Assembly (NCBI GenBank): GCA_900316415.1
Contig: ONCV01000016.1
Location: 1-46,351 of the forward strand
DNA length: 46,351 nt
Source: an uncultured Eubacteriales bacterium
GTDB lineage: Bacteria; Bacillota; Clostridia; Christensenellales; Aristaeellaceae
Direction of reading: 5' to 3'
In this document: positions 24,204 through 31,693 of the stretch, piece after piece
Layout of the letters: every line of letters begins with the position of its first letter
Position numbering within the stretch: position 1 is the stretch's first letter
The notes under the pieces: generated by a model
The model's database searches: none
What the model saw: the letters and a program-made list of their open reading frames with translations, nothing else
What the model was told of the DNA's origin: nothing
Program-made: the position numbers and the translations under genes

Positions 24204-25105
24204 ATACCACATTACTGATCATGGCTGCCGGCCTGGGCTCCCGCTACGGCGGAAACAAGCAGATCGACCGCATCGGCCCGAACGGCGAAATCCTGATGGA
24301 GTATTCCATCCATGACGCCGTCGAAGCCGGCTTCGACAAGGTCGTCTTCGTCATCCGCAAAAGCATGGATCAGCTGTTCCGCGAGATGATCGGCGACAAG
24401 ATTTCCAAAAAGGTGAAGGTGGAATACGCCTATCAGGAATTTGATTCCCTGCCCGGCGGCTTCCTGGCCCCCGCGGACCGCACCAAGCCCTACGGCACGG
24501 TGCACGCCGTCACCTGCGCGAAGAACGTGATTCACGAGCCCTTCGCCGTCATCAACGCGGACGACTATTACGGCAAGGACGCCTTCAAGGCCATGGCGGA
24601 CAGCCTCCATCGCCTGCACGGCGCCTCCGGCAGGGCCTCCATGGTGGCCTATTACCTGAAGAACACCGTTTCGGAAAACGGCCACGTGACCCGCGGCGTC
24701 TGCACCAAGGACGCGGAAGGGAATCTGGTCAAGGTGACGGAAACCTACAAGATCCTCCCCTTCCCGGACGGAACCATCCGGGACATCAACGATGATCCCG
24801 ACGGCGTGATCCTCGATCCCAACGCCCTGGTTTCCATGAACTTCTGGGGCTTCGCTCCCTCCTTCTTCGCGGAGGGCGAAAAGTATCTGGCCTCCTTCCT
24901 GGCCTCCGGCGAGGGCGATCCCCTGAAGAAGGAATACGTCCTGCCCGCCCTGGTGGACACCCTGATGCATGAGCAGGGCCTGAAGGTCGAAGTGCTCAGC
25001 ACGGACGCGGTCTGGTTCGGCGTTACCTACAAGGAGGACAAGGCCTACGTCGCGGGCGAGCTGAAAAAGCTCCACGATGCCGGCGCCTATCCCGCCGCGC
25101 TGTAA
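24200..25105 (+). CDS. Sugar nucleotidyltransferase
   Basis: A 301-residue protein of the NTP-transferase fold. MAAGLGSRYGGNKQIDRIGPNGE is the nucleotide-binding loop, and INADDYYGKDAF contains the metal-binding Asp. It probably makes a nucleotide sugar from a sugar 1-phosphate; the exact sugar is not evident and the protein is not a canonical GalU. The ATGA overlap with the sugar transferase and galE 36 nt downstream place it in one polysaccharide-precursor operon. Confidence 0.85.
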   Translation: MNTTLLIMAAGLGSRYGGNKQIDRIGPNGEILMEYSIHDAVEAGFDKVVFVIRKSMDQLFREMIGDKISKKVKVEYAYQEFDSLPGGFLAPADRTKPYGTVHAVTCAKNVIHEPFAVINADDYYGKDAFKAMADSLHRLHGASGRASMVAYYLKNTVSENGHVTRGVCTKDAEGNLVKVTETYKILPFPDGTIRDINDDPDGVILDPNALVSMNFWGFAPSFFAEGEKYLASFLASGEGDPLKKEYVLPALVDTLMHEQGLKVEVLSTDAVWFGVTYKEDKAYVAGELKKLHDAGAYPAAL

Positions 25106-25141
25106 TCCGCGGCACATCCGCATCAGAAAAGGAGATATGCG

Positions 25142-26158
25142 ATGAAAGTTCTTCTGACCGGCGGCGCCGGATTTATCGGTTCCCATACCTGCGTGGAAAT
25201 CTGCGGCGCGGGGCATGAGGCCGTCATCGTGGATAACTATGTCAATTCCTCGCCCGAGGCGATCCGCCGCGTGGAGCAGATCGTCGGGCATCCCGTGCGC
25301 CATTACGAGGCGGATGTGCGGGACGCGGAGGCCATGAACCGGATCTTCGACGAGAATGACTTCGACGCCGTGATCCATTTCGCCGGGCTGAAGGCCGTCG
25401 GCGAGAGCGTGGCCCAGCCCCTGCGGTATTACCGGAACAACCTGGATTCCACCCTGACCCTGATGGAGGTCATGCAGGCCCACAGCGTCAAGCGGATGGT
25501 CTTCTCCTCCTCCGCCACGGTGTACGGCAACCAGCCCATCGTGCCCTACCGGGAGGACATGCCCTCCCTGGGCTGCACGAATCCCTACGGCTGGACCAAG
25601 TTCATGATCGAGAAGATCCTCGAGGGCCAGCAGACCGCGGATCCGGAATGGAGCGTCGTGCTGCTGCGGTATTTCAACCCCATCGGCGCCCACGAGTCCG
25701 GCCTCATCGGCGAGGATCCCTCCGGGATCCCCAACAACCTGATGCCCTATATCGCCAAGGTGGCCGTGGGCGAGCTGGATCACCTGAACGTGTTCGGCAA
25801 CGATTATCCCACCCATGACGGCACCGGCGTCCGGGACTACATCCACGTGGTGGACCTGGCGAAGGGCCATGTGCTGGCCTGCAACTACGCCGCGGAGCAC
25901 ACCGGATGCGAGATCATCAACCTGGGCACCGGCACGGGCTATTCCGTGCTGGATCTGGTGCACACCTTTGACCGGGTCAACGGGGTGCACATTCCCTACG
26001 TCATCGCTCCCCGCCGGCCGGGGGACATCGCGGAGAACTACGCGGATCCGACCCGGGCGAAGGAACTGCTGGGCTGGCACGCGGAAAAGACGCTGGAGGA
26101 CATGTGCCGGGACACCTATCATTTCCAGACCCTGAACCCCCACGGCTACCACTCCTAA
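25142..26158 (+). CDS. galE: UDP-glucose 4-epimerase
   Basis: A 338-residue NAD-dependent epimerase that interconverts UDP-glucose and UDP-galactose. GGAGFIGSHTCVE binds NAD; SSSATVYG and YGWTKFMIE supply the Ser/Tyr/Lys catalytic triad; RYFNPIGAHESGLIGEDP and DGTGVRDYIHVVDLA are typical. AAAAGGAG precedes the ATG. It is the last gene of the polysaccharide operon. Its TAA at 26156-26158 is followed after one base by the first 28-bp repeat. Confidence 0.95.
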   Translation: MKVLLTGGAGFIGSHTCVEICGAGHEAVIVDNYVNSSPEAIRRVEQIVGHPVRHYEADVRDAEAMNRIFDENDFDAVIHFAGLKAVGESVAQPLRYYRNNLDSTLTLMEVMQAHSVKRMVFSSSATVYGNQPIVPYREDMPSLGCTNPYGWTKFMIEKILEGQQTADPEWSVVLLRYFNPIGAHESGLIGEDPSGIPNNLMPYIAKVAVGELDHLNVFGNDYPTHDGTGVRDYIHVVDLAKGHVLACNYAAEHTGCEIINLGTGTGYSVLDLVHTFDRVNGVHIPYVIAPRRPGDIAENYADPTRAKELLGWHAEKTLEDMCRDTYHFQTLNPHGYHS

Positions 26159-26159
26159 G

Positions 26160-26313
26160 TGGAACGGAGGGACGGTCTTTTTCGTTCCACTTTCCCTCGC
26201 CGATCAGGCAAAACAAACGTATTGAAAACCGCCCCGGGGCAAACCGGGACGGTTTTTCTATGGAACGGAGGGACTGGAACCGCGTGGAACGGAGGGACGG
26301 TCTTTTTCGTTCC
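26160..26313 (+). repeat. 28-bp palindromic repeat, cluster 1 (forward)
   Basis: Full copies lie at 26161-26188 and 26286-26313, with a 13-nt leader fragment GGAACGGAGGGAC at 26262-26274. 'Forward' means GGAACGGAGGG comes first on the plus strand. The first copy starts 2 nt after the galE stop codon, upstream of the operon terminator. This is the left edge of the repeat territory. Confidence 0.95.
26225..26257 (+). terminator. Terminator of the galE operon
   Basis: AAAACCG/CGGTTTT plus an inner CCCGG/CCGGG stem with one mismatch, ending in five T. It lies between the two repeat copies of cluster 1. Confidence 0.7.
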
Positions 26314-26344
26314 GCTTTCCCCCCACTATATCAGCATACCCTTC

Positions 26345-27175
26345 TCAGGCCGCATCCGCCATTTCTTCCTCAACGGTCTGGTAGATATACTTCTCCGCCA
26401 GTTCATCGATCCTTCCGGAATCCTTTTCGAGCCGCAGAAACTCATTCACATATTCGAGCAGTTCCTCGTTTCCTTTCGGCATCAGCACGCCCAGCTGTCC
26501 GTTGGTGAACGGTTCCCGGATCAGCGGTGCCGCGAGGCGGCTGTCCTGACCCACATAATAACCGGCTTCCATGATCTCTGTGATCATCACATCCGCTTTT
26601 TTGTCCGCCACAAGCCCGGGAATCTCCTGATTGACATCATGAATGATAAGCATCGCATTCGGAAGATTCTCCCGGGCAAACTTCTCGTTCAGTCCGCCGG
26701 GATTCTCCATGACCCGGACTTCCGGCTGATTGATGGCTTCCAGGCTCAGAAACTTTCCGGCATCTTCTGCCCGGCAGAGCACCGTTTTGCCATTTCCCAG
26801 ATAGCCGTCGGACATCAACGCCTGTTCTTTCCGCGCTTCCGTGATCGTGATCCCGCAGATTGCCAGATCAAATTTGCCGGCAAGCGTATCCTCCATCAAG
26901 GTCGGCCAGGATGTTGGTACATATTCGATTTTCACGTCCAGGGAGGCCGCGAGATCTTCCGCCAGTTCCGCATCGAACCCCACATAGCGGTTCGTATCCG
27001 GATCCAGACAGGACATCGGCATATAGTCTCCCGCTGTTCCGACCCGGAGAACGCCGTGTTCCCGAATGGCTGCCACGATTCCATCGGTTTCCGTTCGCTG
27101 GGGATCGGCGGCGGCGGACAGGGAGCACATCAGGATCAGCGCCAGAAACAACACTCCGGAGCGCAACCTCTTCAT
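26345..27175 (-). CDS. Secreted substrate-binding protein (SBP family 3, PheC-like)
   Basis: A 276-residue exported protein. A signal peptide (1-22) is followed by a periplasmic-binding-protein fold with LRVGTAGDYMPMSCLD, GFDAELAEDLA, WPTLMEDTLAGKFDLAICGITIT and the second lobe. The TWPTLM..L..GKFD..., GGITIT pattern resembles cyclohexadienyl dehydratase-like proteins and amino-acid-binding proteins. No transporter genes are next to it, so it may be an orphan binding protein or enzyme. The start at 27175 has GGAGG. It lies between a forward repeat (26286) and two reverse repeats (27215, 27246). Confidence 0.85.
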   Translation of the reverse strand: MKRLRSGVLFLALILMCSLSAAADPQRTETDGIVAAIREHGVLRVGTAGDYMPMSCLDPDTNRYVGFDAELAEDLAASLDVKIEYVPTSWPTLMEDTLAGKFDLAICGITITEARKEQALMSDGYLGNGKTVLCRAEDAGKFLSLEAINQPEVRVMENPGGLNEKFARENLPNAMLIIHDVNQEIPGLVADKKADVMITEIMEAGYYVGQDSRLAAPLIREPFTNGQLGVLMPKGNEELLEYVNEFLRLEKDSGRIDELAEKYIYQTVEEEMADAA

Positions 27176-27214
27176 TTTCTTTTCCTCCGTTATGACTTCC
27201 GGAATGGCGGGACC

Positions 27215-27284
27215 GGAACGAAAAAGACCGTCCCTCCGTTCCACTGGAACGAAAAAGACCGTCCCTCCGTTCCACCTCCGTTCC
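27215..27284 (-). repeat. 28-bp palindromic repeat, cluster 2 (reverse)
   Basis: Full reverse copies lie at 27215-27242 and 27246-27273, and a 10-nt fragment CCTCCGTTCC at 27275-27284, which is the leader fragment on the expected side. The cluster lies 9 bp from the stop codon of the diguanylate cyclase gene, in its sense orientation. Confidence 0.95.
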
Positions 27285-27293
27285 ACTCTGCCT

Positions 27294-28382
27294 TCACCGG
27301 ATTTTTGTTTTGTGCTGGGAAGCCTTGACAGCGTACATTGCATCATCCGCGCGGGAGATCAGTTTGAAGAACTCGTCATAATCTGCGGGGGAACTTTCGG
27401 CGATCCCGATGGCCAGCGTTACATGCACGGCTGCCTTTTCCGTCTCCAGGTCGAAGCCGTAGGAAGTCTCCGGATAATTCTTTCCCGGATTTTTTCTGCT
27501 CAGGACGAGGAACTCATCCCCGCCGTAGCGATAGTACGAGGCACCGGGATACAGGTTCCGCAGAACAGAGCCAGTCTCTTTCAGAAGGCTGTCGCCCACG
27601 GTATGCCCGTATCTGTCATTGACTTCTTTAAAGAAGTTGATATCAATCATATAGGCCGTCAGACGGGAACCGTCGACGCCCTTGGCGTATTCTTCCAGGG
27701 CCAGGCGGTTCTGGAGCCCCGTAAGAGCATCCTGCCGCATGTATTTTTCGAGAACCAGGGCCTCGTTTATCATCCGGTCTTCCCTGCGCGCGAGATCGAG
27801 CTGCGTATCATACCGCACGCACATCCCAACGATGGAAAGGATCATGAGGATGATATAATTGAACGGATCAATTCCCTCCGCCCCGCGCACGAAAAACGCG
27901 GCGGCGTACAGACCCGCGTAAGCTCCAACGGTCAGCAGAATCCCCATCCAGGGCTTGATCATGACGAAGCAGACCATCATGAGCTGGACCGTAAAGAAGG
28001 TGAGCATCTGATCCCCTGCCAGATAATGCCTGATATCGACATGAATCGCCCACAGGGTATAGATGACATAAAACACGAGCTTGAATGCAACATGCATCCA
28101 ATGGGGCGCGTTGCTCCGGGAGACCAGCTTCCTGCTGATCAGGAACACAATCAGGCTGAACAGCGCGCAGAAGCCCACGCTGATCAGGCTCACAAGGCTC
28201 ACGCCTTCAAACTTCCAGCCTTTCATCGTCATAAAAGCCAGGATGGCGGCCGTCTCAAAAAAGAAGACCACAAGCCCGATATTGCTGATGTTCCGGGCGC
28301 TCTGCTGGTCGAGGATTTCCACAAGCATCGGGTTCTCGGAGGAAAACAGGTAATTCCGAATGCTTGACAGCTTCTTTTTCAT
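27294..28382 (-). CDS. Membrane diguanylate cyclase
   Basis: A 362-residue protein. Six hydrophobic segments (about 35-200) precede a short coiled region and a GGDEF domain (about 215-360) with DALTGLQNR, IDINFFKEVND and an intact RYGGDEFLVL. It should make cyclic di-GMP from GTP in response to an unknown membrane signal, opposing the phosphodiesterase at 3365-6247. No RxxD inhibitory site is obvious before the GGDEF motif. The start is ATG at 28382 after AAGGGAG; a GTG one codon earlier is possible. Confidence 0.9.
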   Translation of the reverse strand: MKKKLSSIRNYLFSSENPMLVEILDQQSARNISNIGLVVFFFETAAILAFMTMKGWKFEGVSLVSLISVGFCALFSLIVFLISRKLVSRSNAPHWMHVAFKLVFYVIYTLWAIHVDIRHYLAGDQMLTFFTVQLMMVCFVMIKPWMGILLTVGAYAGLYAAAFFVRGAEGIDPFNYIILMILSIVGMCVRYDTQLDLARREDRMINEALVLEKYMRQDALTGLQNRLALEEYAKGVDGSRLTAYMIDINFFKEVNDRYGHTVGDSLLKETGSVLRNLYPGASYYRYGGDEFLVLSRKNPGKNYPETSYGFDLETEKAAVHVTLAIGIAESSPADYDEFFKLISRADDAMYAVKASQHKTKIR

Positions 28383-28418
28383 CACTTGCTCCCTTCCGCG
28401 TTTTTTTGGGGGACGAGT

Positions 28419-28453
28419 GGAACGTGGAACGGAGGGACGGTCTTTTTCGTTCC
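28419..28453 (+). repeat. 28-bp palindromic repeat (forward)
   Basis: A full copy at 28426-28453, preceded by a 6-nt leader fragment GGAACG (28419-28424). It lies 37 bp upstream of the diguanylate cyclase start and to the left of the RAYT remnant. Confidence 0.95.
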
Positions 28454-28483
28454 GCTCTGTTCTTCCTGTCCGTCTCTGTCCGT

Positions 28484-28646
28484 CCTATGGTCAGGCCTTC
28501 CCGGCAACGTCTTTCCGCCTGTTCTTTCTGAGCAGAAGAATCCGGTTCCTGATCCTCCGAATACGATTCAAAAACGTCAGTAAATTCTCCCGTTCTCTAA
28601 AAATATTCTATCGAGAATCGCGTGTCTGTCAAGACTCTCTTTCCAT
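28484..28646 (-). pseudogene. Decayed second copy of the RAYT transposase
   Basis: This intergenic stretch aligns by eye with two parts of the intact RAYT gene. Bases 28484-28563 match 30894-30973, for example TTCTTTCTGA(A/G)CAGAAGAATCC and (C/A)GGTTCCTGA. Bases 28606-28646 match 31114-31155, for example CGCGTGTCTGTCAAGACTC against TGCGTGTCCGTCAGGACTC. About 130 bp between them is lost or scrambled. No open frame remains. It is flanked by forward repeats at 28426 and 28667. Confidence 0.7.
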
Positions 28647-28651
28647 TTTGT

Positions 28652-28694
28652 GGAACGGAGGGACTTGGAACGGAGGGACGGTCTTTTTCGTTCC
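28652..28694 (+). repeat. 28-bp palindromic repeat (forward)
   Basis: A 13-nt leader fragment (28652-28664) and a full copy (28667-28694), to the right of the RAYT remnant. Confidence 0.95.
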
Positions 28695-28775
28695 ACTTTT
28701 ACCCTTTCCTGCGTTTTTTTCAGGAGATCGGGTTCCGCAGCGCACAGGGGGAACTTGCCATTCCGGCCGCCCATC

Positions 28776-28804
28776 TTGACGGTTTCGGAATCATACAGTA
28801 AAGT
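28776..28804 (+). promoter_or_regulatory. Promoter of the alpha/beta hydrolase gene
   Basis: -35 TTGACG (28776-28781), 17-bp spacer, -10 TAAAGT (28799-28804). The 158-nt leader that follows shows no feature I recognise. Confidence 0.5.
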
Positions 28805-28962
28805 AGTTTTACAATGGATAACACAGCCTGTCGGGTTCGCAATCGCTGAAAGTCCCCCGGATGACTCCGCGGAATGGAAAGGAAAACGGCACGGAGATTG
28901 CCGGAGAATGATCCTGATCATCCTCAGAAACTGACATGATTTTTGGATAAGGAGGAAGGCAC

Positions 28963-30201
28963 ATGATACCCTGGGAAAAAGAACATCCTTATGGCACCCT
29001 TTTCGGAGATCCCCTCCCCGGTGCCCCGGCCCTGGCGGCAAGAGGCGGCTGCGCGGCAGGCGTACGCACCCTGACCCTGACCCATCCCGGACAGGCTGAC
29101 GTGCTCTCCGGCCTCGGCCGGAGCCCCCTTCCCCGCTATGACCGTCCCCTGCGGGTGGAAATCTGGTATCCCGCCCTCCGGAGCACGGACGGGGACCGGG
29201 CGGTCTATACCGACCACATGGGCCGGGCGGATCTGGGCAATCTGGAACCTTTTCCAATCGAAGGCCGCGCCTTCCGGGACGCGGAGCCTGACCCCTCCGC
29301 CGGTCCCTGCCCCGTGATCGTCATCTCCCATGGCTATCCCGGTTCCCGCTTCCTGCTGGTCAATCTGGCGGAAAACCTGTCCTCCAAAGGATACGTGGTC
29401 CTGTCCATCGGCCATACGGACAACACCTATGAGGACTTTCCCTCCGCCGGCTCCCTCGAAAGCGCCCTGATCCACCGGTCCCTGGATCAGCGCTTCATTA
29501 TCTCCCAACTTCCCGAACTGAACAGGGACGGCTTTCTGCGGGGCATGCTCCTGCCGGATCAGGTGGGCCTGATCGGATTCAGCATGGGCGGCTATGGTGC
29601 CCTGCGTACCATCGGAGCCCGGATGAATGAGGAGACGCTGCGCAGCCATGCCGCCATCGCGGAGGAACTGGCGGAGCAGCCGGATTTCCACGGCGATCCG
29701 GCGGTCCGGGCCTGCGCCCTCTTCGCGCCTGCCACCTTCTTCCTGGATCCTGCCCGCTCAGAGGATATCGGGATCCCCACCCTCTGGTTCTGCGGCTCGG
29801 CGGACAACACCGTCCATTACGCGGCCGTCCGGGATTTTTGCGAAAGAGCGGATCATTCCGACCGCGTCCTGATCACCTACGAGGGCTGCGGCCACAACAT
29901 CGCCAACAACGCGGCGCCTCCCCAGGCCTATGCCCGCTCCTGGGACATTTTCAAGCGCTGGTCCGATCCCGTCTGGGACACCCTGCGGCTCAACAACGCC
30001 AACTGCCATTTCCTGACCGCCTTCATGGATCTGCATCTCCGGGGCGACGCCGGAAAGGCCGCGTACCTGCGCGTCCCCGTAACCCGCGGCGCGGAGGCCG
30101 TATATGACCTGGATGCCGAAGGCCGCCCCACGGAGAAGCATACCGGCTGGAAGGGCTTCATCGAAGGAACCGCCGCCGGCATCCGCCTGGAAACCTTCTG
30201 A
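28963..30201 (+). CDS. Alpha/beta hydrolase
   Basis: A 412-residue cytosolic hydrolase of the dienelactone hydrolase/PAF-acetylhydrolase type. VISHGYPGSRFLL forms the oxyanion region, GFSMGGYGAL carries the nucleophile Ser, SADNTVH the acid region, and GCGHNIAN the catalytic His. The substrate is unknown. AAGGAGG lies before the ATG. Its TGA (30199-30201) is directly followed by a 28-bp repeat with no gap. Confidence 0.85.
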   Translation: MIPWEKEHPYGTLFGDPLPGAPALAARGGCAAGVRTLTLTHPGQADVLSGLGRSPLPRYDRPLRVEIWYPALRSTDGDRAVYTDHMGRADLGNLEPFPIEGRAFRDAEPDPSAGPCPVIVISHGYPGSRFLLVNLAENLSSKGYVVLSIGHTDNTYEDFPSAGSLESALIHRSLDQRFIISQLPELNRDGFLRGMLLPDQVGLIGFSMGGYGALRTIGARMNEETLRSHAAIAEELAEQPDFHGDPAVRACALFAPATFFLDPARSEDIGIPTLWFCGSADNTVHYAAVRDFCERADHSDRVLITYEGCGHNIANNAAPPQAYARSWDIFKRWSDPVWDTLRLNNANCHFLTAFMDLHLRGDAGKAAYLRVPVTRGAEAVYDLDAEGRPTEKHTGWKGFIEGTAAGIRLETF

Positions 30202-30267
30202 GGGACGAAGGGACGGTCTTTTTCGTTCCGCTTACACATGGAACGAAGGGACGGTCTTTTTCGCTCC
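30202..30267 (+). repeat. 28-bp palindromic repeat, two diverged forward copies
   Basis: Copies at 30202-30229 (starts GGGACGAAGGG) and 30240-30267 (GGAACGAAGGG, ending CGCTCC). Both share A for G at base 7, so they form a sub-family. The first abuts the stop codon of the hydrolase; the second ends 2 nt from the stop codon of the convergent PPC gene. Confidence 0.9.
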
Positions 30268-30269
30268 GC

Positions 30270-30689
30270 TTACATATCCCACAGATTGATTCCCATCGTT
30301 TCTTCCCTCTTCCGGCCGATGGATCCATCCAGCACCCGGACGAACATCTCGCACGTGGCACCGACCCGCAGTTTCAGCGCATGTCCGCCGTGAACGGTAT
30401 GATTCTGATCCACGAGCGTCGCGTGCAGGTGAATATACGGCTTCCCGCCCATGGCGGTTACGCTGCCGGAAAGGCTGGTGATCTCCATGAAACCTTCCAG
30501 CGCTTCCTGATGATAGGCACATGTTTTCAGGTCATATACGCCGATTACCGCCTGATCTGTCGCGCCAATCGCGTCTACCTGGGCCAGAAGGATGTGTTCG
30601 CGTTCGCACAGACTGGCAAGCTTTTCCATAATTTCCTCGTCCTTGTCGATCCGGACCGCAAAAGTGTTGCCGAAGCGTTTGTAAATCAT
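30270..30689 (-). CDS. PPC-domain (DUF296) protein
   Basis: A 139-residue stand-alone PCC/PPC domain, a trimeric fold found alone in bacteria and linked to AT-hooks in plants. Typical elements are FAVRIDKDEEIMEKLASLCE, GATDQAVIGVYD, the loop SLSGSVTAMGGKPYIHLHATL and HGGHALKLRVGATCEM with its clustered His. A metal-binding or DNA-related role is proposed for the family but not settled. The start at 30689 follows AAGGAG. Confidence 0.87.
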   Translation of the reverse strand: MIYKRFGNTFAVRIDKDEEIMEKLASLCEREHILLAQVDAIGATDQAVIGVYDLKTCAYHQEALEGFMEITSLSGSVTAMGGKPYIHLHATLVDQNHTVHGGHALKLRVGATCEMFVRVLDGSIGRKREETMGINLWDM

Positions 30690-30705
30690 GATTTTTCTCC
30701 TTTCT

Positions 30706-30733
30706 GGAACGGAGGGACGGTCTTTTTCGTTCC
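30706..30733 (+). repeat. 28-bp palindromic repeat, left flank of RAYT (forward)
   Basis: A single full copy 12 bp beyond the RAYT stop codon, antisense to it. Together with the reverse copy at 31653 it forms an inverted pair around the transposase. Confidence 0.95.
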
Positions 30734-30745
30734 ACCCTTTTCTTC

Positions 30746-31591
30746 CTACCAGATCATTCCGGTATAAAGATCGTATCCCCCATCATTCGATTCTTTCAGC
30801 AGCAGTTTGCCGTCATCACCGGCTCCCTGGAATTTGCCCTGTACAGTCCTGTGCACGGTTGTTTTGGGCATGCCCGTCAGTCTGGCAATCTGCCCCATGG
30901 ACATGCCTTCCCGGTATAGTCTTGCCGCATATTCTTTCTGAACAGAAGAATCCAGTTCCTGAAAATCCGAAGCCGATGAACAGTCCGTTATGCGTTTTAT
31001 CATTTCCCGGGCTGCGTCATCCTTCAGACGCCAGTCATGATCCGATTCATCCATTACCGAATCATCGTTTTCCTGCATCAGAAATTCCAGCAGGCTCTCC
31101 CGGCTCCCAAAGCATTCGATCGCGAACTGCGTGTCCGTCAGGACTCCCTGGCCATTCTTATACGCCAGATAGCTGCTCCATTGATATTCGTCCAGGCTGG
31201 ATACCATGCCCGCCTTGATTGGATTCCGGATGATATATCTCAGCACGGTTTTGTAATATGCGTCTGTTTCGACCGTTTCGCTTCTGTAACGATCCTGGAA
31301 CAGATGGCCGGACCGCAGATACTTCCTGTTATACCATACCGCATAACTTGTGCTGATTCTTTTGAATATCAGCTCCAGCGGCTCTTCAGACGGCTCAATC
31401 AGCAGATGAACATGGTTCGACATCAGCACAAAGGCATGCAGTCTGAATCCGGACAATTCCCTGCATCGGGTCAGAACGGTCATAAATCTGAGCCGGTCTT
31501 CATTGTCCTCAAATATGTTCTGTCTGTTGATGCCTCGAAGCATCACATGGTAAATGTTTGACACGCTCAGTTTCCTTGCAGTTCTCGGCAC
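30746..31591 (-). CDS. REP-associated tyrosine transposase (RAYT), Y1/HUH family
   Basis: A 281-residue protein of the Y1_Tnp (IS200-like) superfamily, RAYT branch. The N-terminus has YHVMLRGINRQNIFEDNED (14-32). The HUH metal site is SNHVHLL (H60, H62). GHLFQDRYRS (95-104) corresponds to the family's GHLWQGR element, and LRYIIRNPIKAGMV (117-130) holds the likely catalytic Tyr119. The C-terminal half ends in a helix-turn-helix MGQIARLTGMPKTTVHRTV (about 222-240). RAYTs nick single-stranded DNA at REP hairpins and are thought to spread them. The start is GTG at 31591 after a run of G. Inverted 28-bp repeats flank the gene. Confidence 0.9.
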   Translation of the reverse strand: MPRTARKLSVSNIYHVMLRGINRQNIFEDNEDRLRFMTVLTRCRELSGFRLHAFVLMSNHVHLLIEPSEEPLELIFKRISTSYAVWYNRKYLRSGHLFQDRYRSETVETDAYYKTVLRYIIRNPIKAGMVSSLDEYQWSSYLAYKNGQGVLTDTQFAIECFGSRESLLEFLMQENDDSVMDESDHDWRLKDDAAREMIKRITDCSSASDFQELDSSVQKEYAARLYREGMSMGQIARLTGMPKTTVHRTVQGKFQGAGDDGKLLLKESNDGGYDLYTGMIW

Positions 31592-31652
31592 TTTGATCCC
31601 CCCCCTGAAAACGATATCACATCATGACTTCCAGATGCACAGAACAGAAAGC

Positions 31653-31691
31653 GGAACGAAAAAGACCGTCCCTCCGTTCCGCCTCCGTTCC
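31653..31691 (-). repeat. 28-bp palindromic repeat, right flank of RAYT (reverse)
   Basis: A full reverse copy at 31653-31680 and a 10-nt leader fragment at 31682-31691, which ends 2 nt from the asparaginase stop codon. It lies 61 bp upstream of the RAYT start. Confidence 0.95.
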
Positions 31692-31693
31692 GC

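Noticed and set aside
26161..26188. The repeat as a standard rho-independent terminator
   Set aside because: Its T-run lies inside the hairpin arm, not after it, and real terminators exist beside several clusters (26225, 36249, 36473, 44563). A weaker role in transcript ends is not excluded.
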